A stretch of 44,672 nt of DNA from Micromonospora acroterricola (GTDB lineage Bacteria > Actinomycetota > Actinomycetes > Mycobacteriales > Micromonosporaceae), in NCBI RefSeq assembly GCF_003172955.1, contig NZ_QGKR01000160.1, positions 1-44,672 of the forward strand, in the 5' to 3' direction. The position numbers and the translations under genes are program-made. The stretch's first letter is position 1; the number at the start of each line of letters is the position of its first letter. Shown piece after piece: positions 1-8,938 of this stretch. The notes under the pieces were generated by a model. That model had not been told where the DNA came from and ran no database searches. It worked only from the letters and a program-made list of their open reading frames with translations.

Positions 1-1638
1 GGTCAGCAGGACGCCGCCCCGGCAGATCGCGGTCCCGGAGCCTCGGTGCTCCCGGCGGCGTTGCTGCTGCTGGCGGCCGGCCTGCACCTGGGCGGTGGCC
101 GTGCACCGGACCGGACGAGCGTGCTGCTCGCCGTGGCGACGCTGCCGCCGCTGGTGCTGCGCGAGCTGCTGCGCTCCGGCGACGCGACCAGCACCGACCG
201 GCGTGCCGCGCACCGCCGCCATGCCGGCGGCCGGGGGGTCCGGCACCGCCGGGCGGCGCCGCCGCGCTGGCTCGGCGCGTCGGACCGTCGGGTCGGTGCG
301 CCCGACGACGCGCCCACCACCTCGAACGGCGTCGGCGCGACCTGGCCGTCCGGCGACGAGGTGTCGTGGTCGGCGCTGAGCGGGGAGTGCCTTCCGGCTG
401 GTGGCGTCCCGGGTAACCGGGCGGCCCTGCTGGACGCCCTCGCCGCGATGGGCGACGTGCCGGCGCCGACCGGTGCTCTGCTGCTGGTCGATCTGCACGG
501 CGCCGACGGTGTCGGCCCGGCGGTCCGGGAGGACGTGCTGGTCGAGGCGGTCCGCCGGGCCCGGGCGGTTGTCGCCGCCGGCGACCTCGTCACCGGGTGC
601 ACGAGCGCCGGCTTCGCGGTGGTCACCACCGCCGGCCCGGTGCTGGCGTACGCGCTGGGCATCCGGCTGCTGACCGCGCTCAACCCGCCGTACCAGCTGG
701 GCGGGGCGGTGCTGCGCGTGCAGGCGAGCATCGGGCTGGCCGAGGTGAGCGGCACCGGCCCGGCGGACGTGCTCCGCCAGGCCGAGCTGGCCCGGCGGCG
801 GGCCGTGCAGCTCGGCCGGGAGCGGGTCGAGTGGTACGACGCGTTCCTCGAGGAGCAGCTGGTCCGCCGGCTCGACCTGGAACGGGAGCTGCCCGGCGCG
901 GTGGCGCGCGGCGAGCTGGACCTGGTCTACCAGCCGGTGCTCGGCCTGGCCGACCGGCAGCCGGTGGGCGCCGAGGCGTTGCTGCGCTGGCGCAGTCCGG
1001 TGCTCGGCACGGTGCTGCCGGCCGAGTTGCTGCCGGTCGCGGAGGACCTGGACCTGGTCGGCGAGCTGGAGTGGTGGGTGCTGGACCGGGCCTGCCGCCA
1101 GTTGGCCGACTGGTCGGCGGGCACCCGGGAGCTGTGGATGGCGGTCAACGTCACCACCCGGGAACTAACCACCCCCGACTTCGTGCAGCGTGCCGCGGCG
1201 GTGCTGGCCGCGTACGGGGTGTCGCCGGAGCGGCTGGTGGTGGAGGTCGCCGAGCCGAGGATCGCCGCCGACCTGCCGACCGTGGTGGCTCGGCTGGCCG
1301 GGCTGCGGTCGCTGGGGGTCCGTACGGCGCTGGACGACTTCCGGGCCGAGCACGCGTCACTGGCCCAGCTGCGCCGCCTGCCGATCGATCTGCTGAAGGT
1401 GGGTCCGGAGCTGGTGGGCGCCCGGCCGGCCGGGCAGCCGCCGCTGATCGACGTGGTGGTCAACGTCGGCGAGCGGCTGGGGGTGGAGATCGTCGCCGAG
1501 GAGTTGGAGTCGCCGGCCCAGGTCGACGGGGCGCACCGGGCCGGCTGCCGGTACGGGCAGGGCTTCGCGCTGGCGCGCCCGGCGACGGCCGAGCGGGTCG
1601 AGGCGTACTTCGAGGAGTTTCCCTCGACGTCCCGCTGA
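1..1638 (+). CDS. GGDEF(degenerate)-EAL domain protein, 5' truncated
   Basis: The frame is open from the first base, so the gene begins before the window; a GTG at 46 is only an internal candidate. A hydrophobic stretch opens the visible part (VLPAALLLLAAGLHL), followed by an Arg-rich linker. A GGDEF-like domain then lacks its signature: the equivalent segment (about 596-625) reads CTSAGFAVV, so diguanylate cyclase activity is unlikely. A C-terminal EAL domain keeps EALLRW (973-990), the Asn of VNVTTREL, VEVAE, the Lys of LPIDLLK and the Glu of EIVAEE. Loop 6, normally DDFGxGYSS, is DDFRAEHAS (from 1333), so phosphodiesterase activity is doubtful. The protein may bind c-di-GMP without turning it over. 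It converges on the LacI-type gene, and its stop codon lies 22 bp from that gene's stop. Confidence 0.85.
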   Translation, partial: GQQDAAPADRGPGASVLPAALLLLAAGLHLGGGRAPDRTSVLLAVATLPPLVLRELLRSGDATSTDRRAAHRRHAGGRGVRHRRAAPPRWLGASDRRVGAPDDAPTTSNGVGATWPSGDEVSWSALSGECLPAGGVPGNRAALLDALAAMGDVPAPTGALLLVDLHGADGVGPAVREDVLVEAVRRARAVVAAGDLVTGCTSAGFAVVTTAGPVLAYALGIRLLTALNPPYQLGGAVLRVQASIGLAEVSGTGPADVLRQAELARRRAVQLGRERVEWYDAFLEEQLVRRLDLERELPGAVARGELDLVYQPVLGLADRQPVGAEALLRWRSPVLGTVLPAELLPVAEDLDLVGELEWWVLDRACRQLADWSAGTRELWMAVNVTTRELTTPDFVQRAAAVLAAYGVSPERLVVEVAEPRIAADLPTVVARLAGLRSLGVRTALDDFRAEHASLAQLRRLPIDLLKVGPELVGARPAGQPPLIDVVVNVGERLGVEIVAEELESPAQVDGAHRAGCRYGQGFALARPATAERVEAYFEEFPSTSR

Positions 1639-1651
1639 CCCGTCGCCGGGA

Positions 1652-1663
1652 TGAACCGGTTCA
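1652..1663. promoter_or_regulatory. 12-bp perfect palindrome, putative LacI-family operator
   Basis: TGAACCGGTTCA is fully self-complementary with a central CG, the form typical of LacI-family operators. It overlaps the stop codon of the LacI-type gene. Its half-site CCGGTTCA recurs at 2856-2863 and 3035-3042 upstream of the adjacent sugar-transport genes. The link to the neighbouring regulator is inferred from position and repetition. Confidence 0.45.
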
Positions 1664-2680
1664 CCTCTCCCGTGGCGGTGCGGTGCTGCCGCGCGGGGTG
1701 AGGTGCGGCGTCTCGTCCTGGACCCGGGTCGCGGCCTGGCCGCCGATGACGGCGAGCAGTTGCCGGGCGGCGTGCGCCCCGTACGCCGGGATGTCGCGGC
1801 CCAGCGCGGTCAGCGGCGGGTGGACCAGCCGGCACAGCGGTGAGTCGTCCCAGGCCACGATGGACAGGTCGCCCGGCACGGTGAGCCCCATCTCCTGGGC
1901 GACGGAGAGCCCCGCGATGGCCATCACGTCGTTGTCGTAGATGACGGCGGTGGGCCGCTGGGCGGAGCTGAGCAGCCGGCGGGTGGCCCGACCGCCCTCC
2001 TCGCCGGTGTAGTCCGACCAGACGGTGACGGCGTCGACCAGGCCGAGCCGCTGGCACACCGTGCCGAACGCGTCGGTGCGGATCTCGGTGTGCCGCAGGT
2101 CGGGCAGGCCACCGACCCGGGCGATCCGGCGGTGCCCGAGCGCGACCAGGTATTCCACCGCCTCGGTCAGCGCGGCCGCGTCGTCGGACCAGACGCTGGC
2201 CAGGTCGCCGGTGCCGCCCGGCCCGCCGATCACCACGGCGGGGAGCTGGAGCTGTTCGAGAGCGGGGATGCGACGGTCGTCGGTGCGCAGATCGCAGACG
2301 AGCACGCCGTCCACCCGTCGCTCGCCCCACCAGCGCCGGTAGACCGCGATCTCGGCGTCCTGGTCGGCCACCACCTGAAGGGTCAGCGCGTACGAGCGGG
2401 CGGAGAGTTCCGCCTCGACGCCGCTGATCAGCTCCATGAAGAACGGCTCGATGCCCAGTATCCGGGCCGGCCGGCACAGGGCCAGGCCGACAGCCTCGGC
2501 GGTGGCGCCGGAGAGGGCCCGGGCGGCGCTGCTCGGGCTGAACCCGATCTCGGCGGCGATGGCCAGGATGCGCTGCCGGGTCGTCTCGGAGACGCCGGGC
2601 TGCCCGTTCAGCGCGTACGACACGGCGCCCTTGGACACCCCGGCGCGTCGGGCGACGTCGGCGATGGTCGGCCGCTTCAC
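1661..2680 (-). CDS. LacI-family transcriptional regulator of the beta-mannoside locus
   Basis: A 339-residue DNA-binding repressor, the usual LacI-family length. Residues 5-26 form the helix-turn-helix (TIADVARRAGVSKGAVSYAL), followed by a hinge and a periplasmic-binding-protein-like sensor domain with family landmarks such as AVIYDNDVMAIAGL and VAWDDS. The reading frame extends 47 codons upstream, but GTG at 2680 is preferred because the HTH begins immediately after it and GGAGGAG precedes it by about 8 bases. It is divergent from the ABC transporter and beta-mannosidase operon, so it probably represses that operon until a manno-oligosaccharide-type inducer is present. The sugar specificity is inferred only from the downstream glycosidase. 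Confidence 0.92.
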   Translation of the reverse strand: MKRPTIADVARRAGVSKGAVSYALNGQPGVSETTRQRILAIAAEIGFSPSSAARALSGATAEAVGLALCRPARILGIEPFFMELISGVEAELSARSYALTLQVVADQDAEIAVYRRWWGERRVDGVLVCDLRTDDRRIPALEQLQLPAVVIGGPGGTGDLASVWSDDAAALTEAVEYLVALGHRRIARVGGLPDLRHTEIRTDAFGTVCQRLGLVDAVTVWSDYTGEEGGRATRRLLSSAQRPTAVIYDNDVMAIAGLSVAQEMGLTVPGDLSIVAWDDSPLCRLVHPPLTALGRDIPAYGAHAARQLLAVIGGQAATRVQDETPHLTPRGSTAPPRER

Positions 2681-3091
2681 CGGCGTGCTCCTCCACTCTC
2701 GCCCCGGCAGGGGTCGGATCTCCTGGCTGCCGCTGGGCGCGGGCCCGGCCAGCGGGTCGCGGGGTGTCGGCGGCCTCAACCTAGCGCAGTCGGCGTCGGC
2801 GGTCGCCGGCCGACCGTCCACGGTCGACGCCGGCCGTCGGAGCGGGCCGGCTTGTCCGGTTCAGCGTGCCGGTGCCGTCGCGGGGTGGACGGGCCGCCCG
2901 GCGTGCGGAGCTGCGGCGGAAAGCGCTCCACCACGCATGTCGCGCTCCCATGCGACTCTCCTTGCGCGAATCCGGCACGGCGTTAACACGTCGTTGACAC
3001 CCCTGGAACCGGCCCGTACGGTGGCTTCACTTATCCGGTTCAGTCAACGCCTCTCGATGTCGGGAGCGTTCCCACTTGCTCGGAGGATGCC
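2681..3091. promoter_or_regulatory. Divergent regulatory region between lacI-type gene and sugar ABC operon
   Basis: This 411-bp gap contains no gene. It carries two copies of TTRTCCGGTTCA (2852-2863 and 3031-3042) sharing the half-site of the palindrome at 1652-1663. A GGAACCGG segment (3005-3012) resembles the opposite half-site. A third, different element, GGAAAGCGCTCCAC (near 2918-2931), has a GCGCTCC half-site reminiscent of actinobacterial LacI-family operators such as that of CebR, but its left half is poor. Confidence 0.5.
2994..3022 (+). promoter_or_regulatory. Promoter of the sugar ABC transporter/beta-mannosidase operon
   Basis: A -35 box TTGACA (2994-2999), a 17-bp spacer and a -10 box TACGGT (3017-3022) form a near-consensus housekeeping promoter. 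Transcription should begin near 3029, so the CCGGTTCA element at 3031-3042 would sit at the first transcribed bases, an ideal position for repressor blockage. Confidence 0.7.
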
Positions 3092-4372
3092 ATGAAACGC
3101 TCCTGGACCCGGTGGGCCCGCGCGGTCGCCGCGGGTACGGTCGGCCTCGCCCTGGTCGCCGCGTGCAGCGGTAAGAGCGGGCAGGATTCCGGCGCGGCAG
3201 ACGGTCAGGTCACCCTGAAAATCAACTTCTGGGGCGACTTCGGCCTCCAGGACCTCAAGACGAAGTACGAGGCGGCCAACCCGAACGTCAAGATCCAGCT
3301 GAACTCCGGCGAGTACAACGCCCAACACGAGGACCTGCAGAAAAAGCTGGTCGCCGGCTCCGGCGCGCCGGACATCGCCGCCATCGACGAGGGCTTCATG
3401 GTGCAGTTCCGGAGCCAGTCCGACAAGTTCGTCAACCTGCTCGACAAGGGCGCCGGGGAGTACGAGAGCAAGTACCTGCCGTGGAAGTGGAAGCAGTCGC
3501 TCTCCGCGGACGGCAAGACCCAGATCGGACTCGGCACCGATGTCGGCGGCCTGGCCATGTGCTACCGCACCGACCTGTTCAAGGCCGCCGGGCTGCCCAC
3601 CGCGCCTGACCAGGTCTCCGCCCTCTGGCCCACCTGGGACCGGTTCATCGAGGTCGGCCGGCAGTACACCGGCAAGACCAACAAGAAGTTCATCGACGCC
3701 GGCAGCAACCTGTTCAACCCGATCCTCGGCCAGCAGCCGGTCGGCTTCTACAACGAGCAGGACCAGCTCCAGATGGAGCAGGGCCCGAAGGTCGCCTTCG
3801 ACTACACCATCAAGGCGATCCAGGCCGGCCTCTCCGCCAACCTGGCCACCTTCCAGGCCGACTGGGACAAGGGCTTCACCAGTGGCTCCTTCGCGGTGCT
3901 CGCCTGCCCGGCCTGGATGCTCGGGCACATCAAGGACACCGCGCCCGGCACCGAGGGCAAGTGGGACATCGCCGCGGTGCCGGGTGGCGGCGGCAACTGG
4001 GGCGGCTCCTTCCTCACCGTCCCCAAGCAGAGCAAGCACGCCGACGAGGCGTACAAGCTGGTGGAGTGGCTGGTCCAGCCGGAGCAGCAGATCGAGATCT
4101 TCAAGAAGGTCGGCAACCTGCCGTCGCAGCCGGCCCTCTACAGCGATCCGGCCATCGCCGACTTCAAGAACCCGTTCTTCACCAACGCGCCGGTCGGGCA
4201 GATCTTCCCGAAGATGGCGCAGGGCCTGACCCCGCAGTACCTGGGCAAGAAGAACGGCCCGACCCGGGTTGCCGTGGAGAACGTGCTGATCCGGGTGCAG
4301 AACAAGACCCTCAAGCCCGAGGCCGCCTGGGCCGAGGCGGTCAAGGAAGCCGAGAAGGTTAGCACCTCCTGA
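3092..4372 (+). CDS. Sugar ABC transporter substrate-binding lipoprotein
   Basis: A 426-residue extracellular solute-binding protein of the family 1 (MalE-like) type. The N-terminus has Arg/Lys, a hydrophobic core and a lipobox ending VAAC, so it is predicted to be lipidated and anchored outside the membrane. The mature part (VTLKINFWGDFGLQDLKTKY onward) has the usual two-lobe sequence pattern, with aromatic residues such as Trp and Tyr able to stack on sugar rings. ATG at 3092 is supported by GGAGG at 3082-3086. It is the first gene of the operon, followed by two permeases and a beta-mannosidase, which suggests capture of beta-mannosides or manno-oligosaccharides; the ligand itself cannot be read from the sequence. 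Confidence 0.93.
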   Translation: MKRSWTRWARAVAAGTVGLALVAACSGKSGQDSGAADGQVTLKINFWGDFGLQDLKTKYEAANPNVKIQLNSGEYNAQHEDLQKKLVAGSGAPDIAAIDEGFMVQFRSQSDKFVNLLDKGAGEYESKYLPWKWKQSLSADGKTQIGLGTDVGGLAMCYRTDLFKAAGLPTAPDQVSALWPTWDRFIEVGRQYTGKTNKKFIDAGSNLFNPILGQQPVGFYNEQDQLQMEQGPKVAFDYTIKAIQAGLSANLATFQADWDKGFTSGSFAVLACPAWMLGHIKDTAPGTEGKWDIAAVPGGGGNWGGSFLTVPKQSKHADEAYKLVEWLVQPEQQIEIFKKVGNLPSQPALYSDPAIADFKNPFFTNAPVGQIFPKMAQGLTPQYLGKKNGPTRVAVENVLIRVQNKTLKPEAAWAEAVKEAEKVSTS

Positions 4373-4461
4373 GCACCTCGGGCGCGGGGGTGGGCCGGAC
4401 ACCGGGTCGCCCCCGCGCCGCCCGCGCGCGTACCCCGTCTCTTCGGCCCTGGAGTGTCCCG

Positions 4462-5481
4462 ATGTCCACCACCCGCGCCGCGCCCGCGTCGTCGGGCCGT
4501 CGAGCCGCCGCCGGGCGGCACGAGCACGGCACCGACCCGGACCACCGCCGGCTGAGCTGGCGCGACCGGCTGTACCGCTTCGACATGCGCTACATGCCGT
4601 ACGTGTTGATCGCGCCCTTCTTCCTGATCTTTCTGATCTTCGGGCTGTTCCCGCTCGTCTTCAACGGCGTCGTCGCGCTGCGCAACTACCGGCTGGACGA
4701 CCCGACGCTGACCGGCTGGGCCGGCCTGGCGAACTTCCGCCAGCTCTTCGGCGACGACGACTTCTGGAACGCGCTCTACAACACGTTCGGCATCTTCCTG
4801 CTCTCCTCGGTGCCGCAACTGCTGTTCGCGCTGATCGTGGCGTCGTTGCTCAACCGGCGGCTGCGGGCGCAGACCTGGTGGCGGGTGGGCGTGCTGCTGC
4901 CGTACGTCACCCCGATCGTCGCCTCGACGATGGTGTTCAGCGTCTTCTTCTCCCGCGACTCCGGGATGGCCAACTGGGTGCTCGGCCTCGTCGGCATCGG
5001 CGGCGACGAACCGATCAACTGGCGGGCCGACAAGCTGCACGCCTGGATCGCCATCGCCACGATGGTCAACTGGAAGTGGATCGGCTACAACGCGCTGCTC
5101 TACCTGGCCGCCATGCAGTCCATCCCGCGCGACGTCTACGAGGCCGCCGCGGTCGACGGGGCCGGCCCGTGGCGTCAGCTCTGGCGGATCACCGTGCCGA
5201 TGATCCAGCCGGTGATCGTGTTCACCGTCATCCTCTCCACCATCGGCGGGTTCCAGCTCTTCATCGAGCCGATGCTGTTCGACCTCAACTCCCAGGCCGC
5301 CACCGGTGGGCCCAACGGCGAGTGGCAGACCATCGCCCAGCTGATCTACAAGGTCGGCTGGAAGGACCTGAACCTCGGGTACGCGGCCGCGATGAGCTGG
5401 GCACTCTTCCTGATCATCCTGGTCGTGGCCGGGATCAACACGCTGCTGACCAACCGACTCTCCGGAGGGCGATCCAGGTGA
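4462..5481 (+). CDS. Sugar ABC transporter permease (MalF/UgpA type)
   Basis: A 339-residue inner-membrane permease with about six transmembrane helices. The cytoplasmic ATPase-coupling EAA loop is clear (YEAAAVDGAGPWRQLWRITV followed by P-M-I-Q-P). The frame is open further upstream to 4390, but ATG at 4462 is chosen because GGAG lies seven bases before it and the upstream residues are Arg/Pro-rich without similarity to the family. The stop codon overlaps the GTG start of the next permease by four bases, so the two are translationally coupled. Together with the second permease it forms the channel for the binding protein encoded upstream. Confidence 0.93.
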   Translation: MSTTRAAPASSGRRAAAGRHEHGTDPDHRRLSWRDRLYRFDMRYMPYVLIAPFFLIFLIFGLFPLVFNGVVALRNYRLDDPTLTGWAGLANFRQLFGDDDFWNALYNTFGIFLLSSVPQLLFALIVASLLNRRLRAQTWWRVGVLLPYVTPIVASTMVFSVFFSRDSGMANWVLGLVGIGGDEPINWRADKLHAWIAIATMVNWKWIGYNALLYLAAMQSIPRDVYEAAAVDGAGPWRQLWRITVPMIQPVIVFTVILSTIGGFQLFIEPMLFDLNSQAATGGPNGEWQTIAQLIYKVGWKDLNLGYAAAMSWALFLIILVVAGINTLLTNRLSGGRSR

Positions 5482-6389
5482 GCGCCGTCGACACCGCACC
5501 GCCCTCGCCGGCGGTCACCACGAGCCGCCGCCGGCGGGCCGCCCTGATGGGCCGGGCGCCGCAGGACACCCCGGCCGGCATCGGGACGTACCTGCTGCTG
5601 GCCACCACCATGCTGTTCGCGGCATTCCCGCTGTACTGGATGTTCGTCATCGCCACCAGCAACGACGAGGCCCTGGCCCAGATCCCGCCGACGGTGGTCC
5701 CCGGCGACCGGTTCCTGGTCAACCTGGACGAGGTCTTCTCCCTCCAGGACGTGTACTTCGCCGCCTCGCTGGTCAACAGCGTGATCGTCTCGACGGCGGT
5801 GACCGCGGCGATGCTGTTCTTCTGCTCGCTCGCCGGGTTCGCGTTCGCCAAGCTGCGCTTCGCCGGCAGCCGGTGGCTGATGCTGTTCGTGGTGCTCACC
5901 CTCACCGTGCCGAACCAGCTCGGCGTCGTCGCGCTGTACATCGTGATGGGCAAACTGGGCTGGAACGGCACCCTGCTGGCGGTCATCGTGCCCGGCCTGG
6001 TCACCGCGTTCGGCGTCTTCTACATGCGGCAGTTCATCGTCAACACCGTGCCGGACGAGCTGGTCGAGTCGGCCCGGATGGACGGCGCGACCACCATGCG
6101 GGTCTACCGGTCCATCGTCCTGCCGGCGATCCGGCCGGCCCTCGCGGTGCTCGGCCTGCTCACCTTCGTCGCGACCTGGAACGACTTCCAGTGGCCGCTG
6201 ATCACCCTGGGCGGCACCGACTACCCGACGTCGATGGTCGCCATCTCCGACCTGGCCAGCGGCAACTACGTCATCTACCGTCGGGTGCTCGCCGGGGCCT
6301 TCGTGGCTACGATCCCTCTGTTGATCATGCTGTTCATCGGTGGACGCCAGATCGTCCGCGGAATCATGGAAGGTGCGGTGAAATCGTGA
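5478..6389 (+). CDS. Sugar ABC transporter permease (MalG/UgpE type)
   Basis: A 303-residue second channel subunit of a carbohydrate-uptake transporter (CUT1). It has six predicted membrane helices and the EAA loop ELVESARMDGATTMRVYRSI. The GTG start at 5478 overlaps the preceding stop (GTGA) and has GGAGGG at 5464-5469. Its own stop overlaps the GTG of the beta-mannosidase gene, again by four bases. No ATP-binding subunit is encoded here. Actinobacterial CUT1 importers commonly share a distant MsiK-type ATPase, which is the likely partner. Confidence 0.93.
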   Translation: MSAVDTAPPSPAVTTSRRRRAALMGRAPQDTPAGIGTYLLLATTMLFAAFPLYWMFVIATSNDEALAQIPPTVVPGDRFLVNLDEVFSLQDVYFAASLVNSVIVSTAVTAAMLFFCSLAGFAFAKLRFAGSRWLMLFVVLTLTVPNQLGVVALYIVMGKLGWNGTLLAVIVPGLVTAFGVFYMRQFIVNTVPDELVESARMDGATTMRVYRSIVLPAIRPALAVLGLLTFVATWNDFQWPLITLGGTDYPTSMVAISDLASGNYVIYRRVLAGAFVATIPLLIMLFIGGRQIVRGIMEGAVKS

Positions 6390-8836
6390 GCCGACAGGCA
6401 CTCCACGACGGCTGGACCCTGCGGGCGGCGCCCGGAGCGCAGGTCCCGCCGGAGATCGCCGACCGATCCGTGCCGGCCACCGTGCCCGGGTGCGTGCACA
6501 CCGACCTGCTCGACGCCGGGCTGATCCCCGACCCCTACCTCGACGACAACGAGCTGGCGCTGGCCTGGATCGGGCACACCGACTGGAGCTACCGGACGAC
6601 CTTCCGACGCCCGCCGGACGACCATGACCGGGTCGACCTGGTCTGCGCCGGCCTGGACACCGTCGCCACCCTCACCGTCAACGGTGTGGAGGTCGGCCGC
6701 ACCGAGAACATGCACCGCGGCTACCGCTTCGACGTCCGCTCCCTGCTGCGCGACGGCGACAACGACCTGGTCGTCACGTTCGACTCCGCCTACCGGTACG
6801 CCGAGGCGCAGCAGGAGCGGCTCGGCGACCGGCCGAACGCCTACCCGGAGCCGTTCCACTTCATCCGCAAGATGGCCTGCAACTTCGGCTGGGACTGGGG
6901 GCCGACGCTCGTCACCGCCGGCATCTGGCAGGAGATCGGCCTGCACGCCTGGTCCACCGCCCGGTTGGCCACCGTCCGCCCGCTGGTGACCCTGGCCGGC
7001 CGGGACGGGCGGGTCGAGCTGCACGTCGAGGTCGAGCGGGTCGCGGACGTCCCGCTGACCGTCCGGGCCACCGTCGCCGGCGCCCACGCCGAGGTGGTCG
7101 TCCCGGCCGGGCAGCGCACGGCCGTGCTGACCCTCGCCGTCCGCGAGCCCGCGCTGTGGTGGCCCCGGGGGTACGGCGAGCAGGCCCGCCACCCGCTGGA
7201 GGTGACCCTGCACGCGCCCGACGGCGACACCCTCGACAGGTGGTCCCGGCGGATCGGCTTCCGATCGGTCCGGTTGGACACCACCCCCGACGAGCACGGC
7301 ACCTCGTTCGCGCTGTCGGTCAACGACGTCCCGGTCTTCGTACGCGGGGTCAACTGGATCCCGGACGACGTGTTCCCCAACCGGGTCACCCGGGAGCGGC
7401 TGGCCGGGCGGTTCGACCAGGCCGCCGAGGCCAACATCAACCTGCTGCGGGTCTGGGGCGGCGGCCGGTACGAGTCGGCGGACTTCTACGACCTCGCCGA
7501 CGAGCGGGGGCTGCTGGTCCAGCAGGACTTCCTGTTCGCCTGCGCCGCGTACCCCGAGGAGGAACCCTTCGGCAGCGAGGTTGCCGCCGAGGCCGCCGAA
7601 CAGGTGACGCGGCTGGCGCCGCACCCGTCGCTGGTGCTCTGGACCGGCAACAACGAGAACATCTGGGGCTGGCACGACTGGGACTGGCAGGAGCCACTGG
7701 ACGGGCGCACCTGGGGGCGCGGCTACTACCTGGACGTGCTACCCCGCATCGTCGGCGAGCTGGACCCGACCCGCCCGTACTGGCCGGGCAGTCCCTGGTC
7801 GGGCACCGAGGAGATCCACCCCAACGACCCGGCGCACGGCACCACGCACATCTGGGACGTGTGGAACACCGACGACTACACGAAGTACCGGGAGTACGTG
7901 CCCCGCTTCGTCGCCGAGTTCGGCTACCAGGGCCCGCCGGCGTACGCCACGTTGCGCCGGGCGCTGAGCGACGAACCGCTCGCCCACGACTCGCCGGGAA
8001 TGGCACACCACCAGAAGGCGACCGGCGGTGACGCGAAGCTCCAGCGGGGCCTGGACGCGCACCTGCCCGCCCCGGCGGACTTCGACGACTGGCACTACCT
8101 GACGCAACTCAACCAGGCCCGGGCGATCCAGCTCGGCGTGGAGCACTTCCGCTCGCACCGGGACATCTGCGCCGGCACGATCGTCTGGCAGCTCAACGAC
8201 TGCTGGCCGGTCACCTCCTGGTCGGCCGTCGACGGCGACGGCCGGCGCAAACCACTGTGGTACGCGCTACGCCACGCGTACGCCGACCGGTTGCTCACCG
8301 TTCAGCCCCGCGACAACGGCCTCGCGCTCGTCGCGGTGAACGACGGCGGCACACCCTGGCGGGCGTCGGCGTCGGTGACCCGGCTGACCCTCACCGGCGA
8401 GCCGCGGGCGAAGACGACGGTGGAGCTGGACGTCCCCGCGTACTCGGCGGTGACGCTGGCGCTGCCCGCGGAGCTGGCGCGGCCGGAGGAGGCCCGGCGG
8501 GAGCTGCTGGTCGCCGAGGCGGGGGAGAGCGCCGAGCGGGCACTGTGGTTCTTCGCCGAGGACCGGGACGTCGACTGGCCGGCGGCGGCCTGGGACGCGA
8601 CGGTCGAGCCGGTCGACGACGGGCAGCGGGTCCGGGTCACCGCCCGCACGGTGCTGCGCGACCTCACCCTCTACGCGGACCGGCTGGACCCGTCCGCCGA
8701 GGTGGACCAGGCACTGGTCACCCTGCTGCCCGGCGAGTCGGTCACCCTCACGGTGCGCGCCGACGCCGCGCTGGACCCGGCTCTGCTGACCGCCCGACCG
8801 GTCCTGCGCTGCGTCAACGACATCACGTCGAGCTAG
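6386..8836 (+). CDS. Beta-mannosidase, glycoside hydrolase family 2
   Basis: An 816-residue GH2 enzyme predicted to hydrolyse terminal non-reducing beta-mannose residues. The order is an N-terminal sugar-binding jelly-roll domain, an immunoglobulin-like domain, the catalytic TIM barrel and C-terminal beta-sandwich domains, as usual for beta-mannosidases. ACNFGWDWGP (residues 164-173) is characteristic of the subfamily. The probable acid/base is Glu424 in TGNNENIWG and the probable nucleophile is Glu511 in FVAEFGYQGP. No signal peptide is seen, so it should act inside the cell on imported oligosaccharides. GTG 6386 overlaps the upstream stop and follows AAGGTG. Exo-beta-glucosaminidase of the same family is the main alternative. 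Confidence 0.92.
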   Translation: MSRQALHDGWTLRAAPGAQVPPEIADRSVPATVPGCVHTDLLDAGLIPDPYLDDNELALAWIGHTDWSYRTTFRRPPDDHDRVDLVCAGLDTVATLTVNGVEVGRTENMHRGYRFDVRSLLRDGDNDLVVTFDSAYRYAEAQQERLGDRPNAYPEPFHFIRKMACNFGWDWGPTLVTAGIWQEIGLHAWSTARLATVRPLVTLAGRDGRVELHVEVERVADVPLTVRATVAGAHAEVVVPAGQRTAVLTLAVREPALWWPRGYGEQARHPLEVTLHAPDGDTLDRWSRRIGFRSVRLDTTPDEHGTSFALSVNDVPVFVRGVNWIPDDVFPNRVTRERLAGRFDQAAEANINLLRVWGGGRYESADFYDLADERGLLVQQDFLFACAAYPEEEPFGSEVAAEAAEQVTRLAPHPSLVLWTGNNENIWGWHDWDWQEPLDGRTWGRGYYLDVLPRIVGELDPTRPYWPGSPWSGTEEIHPNDPAHGTTHIWDVWNTDDYTKYREYVPRFVAEFGYQGPPAYATLRRALSDEPLAHDSPGMAHHQKATGGDAKLQRGLDAHLPAPADFDDWHYLTQLNQARAIQLGVEHFRSHRDICAGTIVWQLNDCWPVTSWSAVDGDGRRKPLWYALRHAYADRLLTVQPRDNGLALVAVNDGGTPWRASASVTRLTLTGEPRAKTTVELDVPAYSAVTLALPAELARPEEARRELLVAEAGESAERALWFFAEDRDVDWPAAAWDATVEPVDDGQRVRVTARTVLRDLTLYADRLDPSAEVDQALVTLLPGESVTLTVRADAALDPALLTARPVLRCVNDITSS

Positions 8837-8896
8837 CGGCACCCCCCGGAACTCGCGATCGCCGGTCGTCTCTGCCGGGGCAAGCAGTCGGATGAG

Positions 8897-8938
8897 CGCG
8901 ATACCTCAGAGGTATTTTTATGCCTCTGAGGTATCGCG
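8897..8938. terminator. Perfect 16-bp hairpin after the beta-mannosidase gene
   Basis: Arms 8897-8912 and 8923-8938 (CGCGATACCTCAGAGG and its complement) enclose a 10-base AT-rich loop. It lies 60 bp past the beta-mannosidase stop and is suited to ending that operon. Its outer part, GATACCT...AGGTATC, is shared with the hairpin at 24419-24458. Confidence 0.75.

Noticed and set aside
3044..4402. Long minus-strand ORF (452 codons) opposite the sugar-binding protein
   Set aside because: Low-complexity Leu/Gly/Asp/Val-rich antisense shadow of a clear solute-binding protein gene; no family features or ribosome-binding site.
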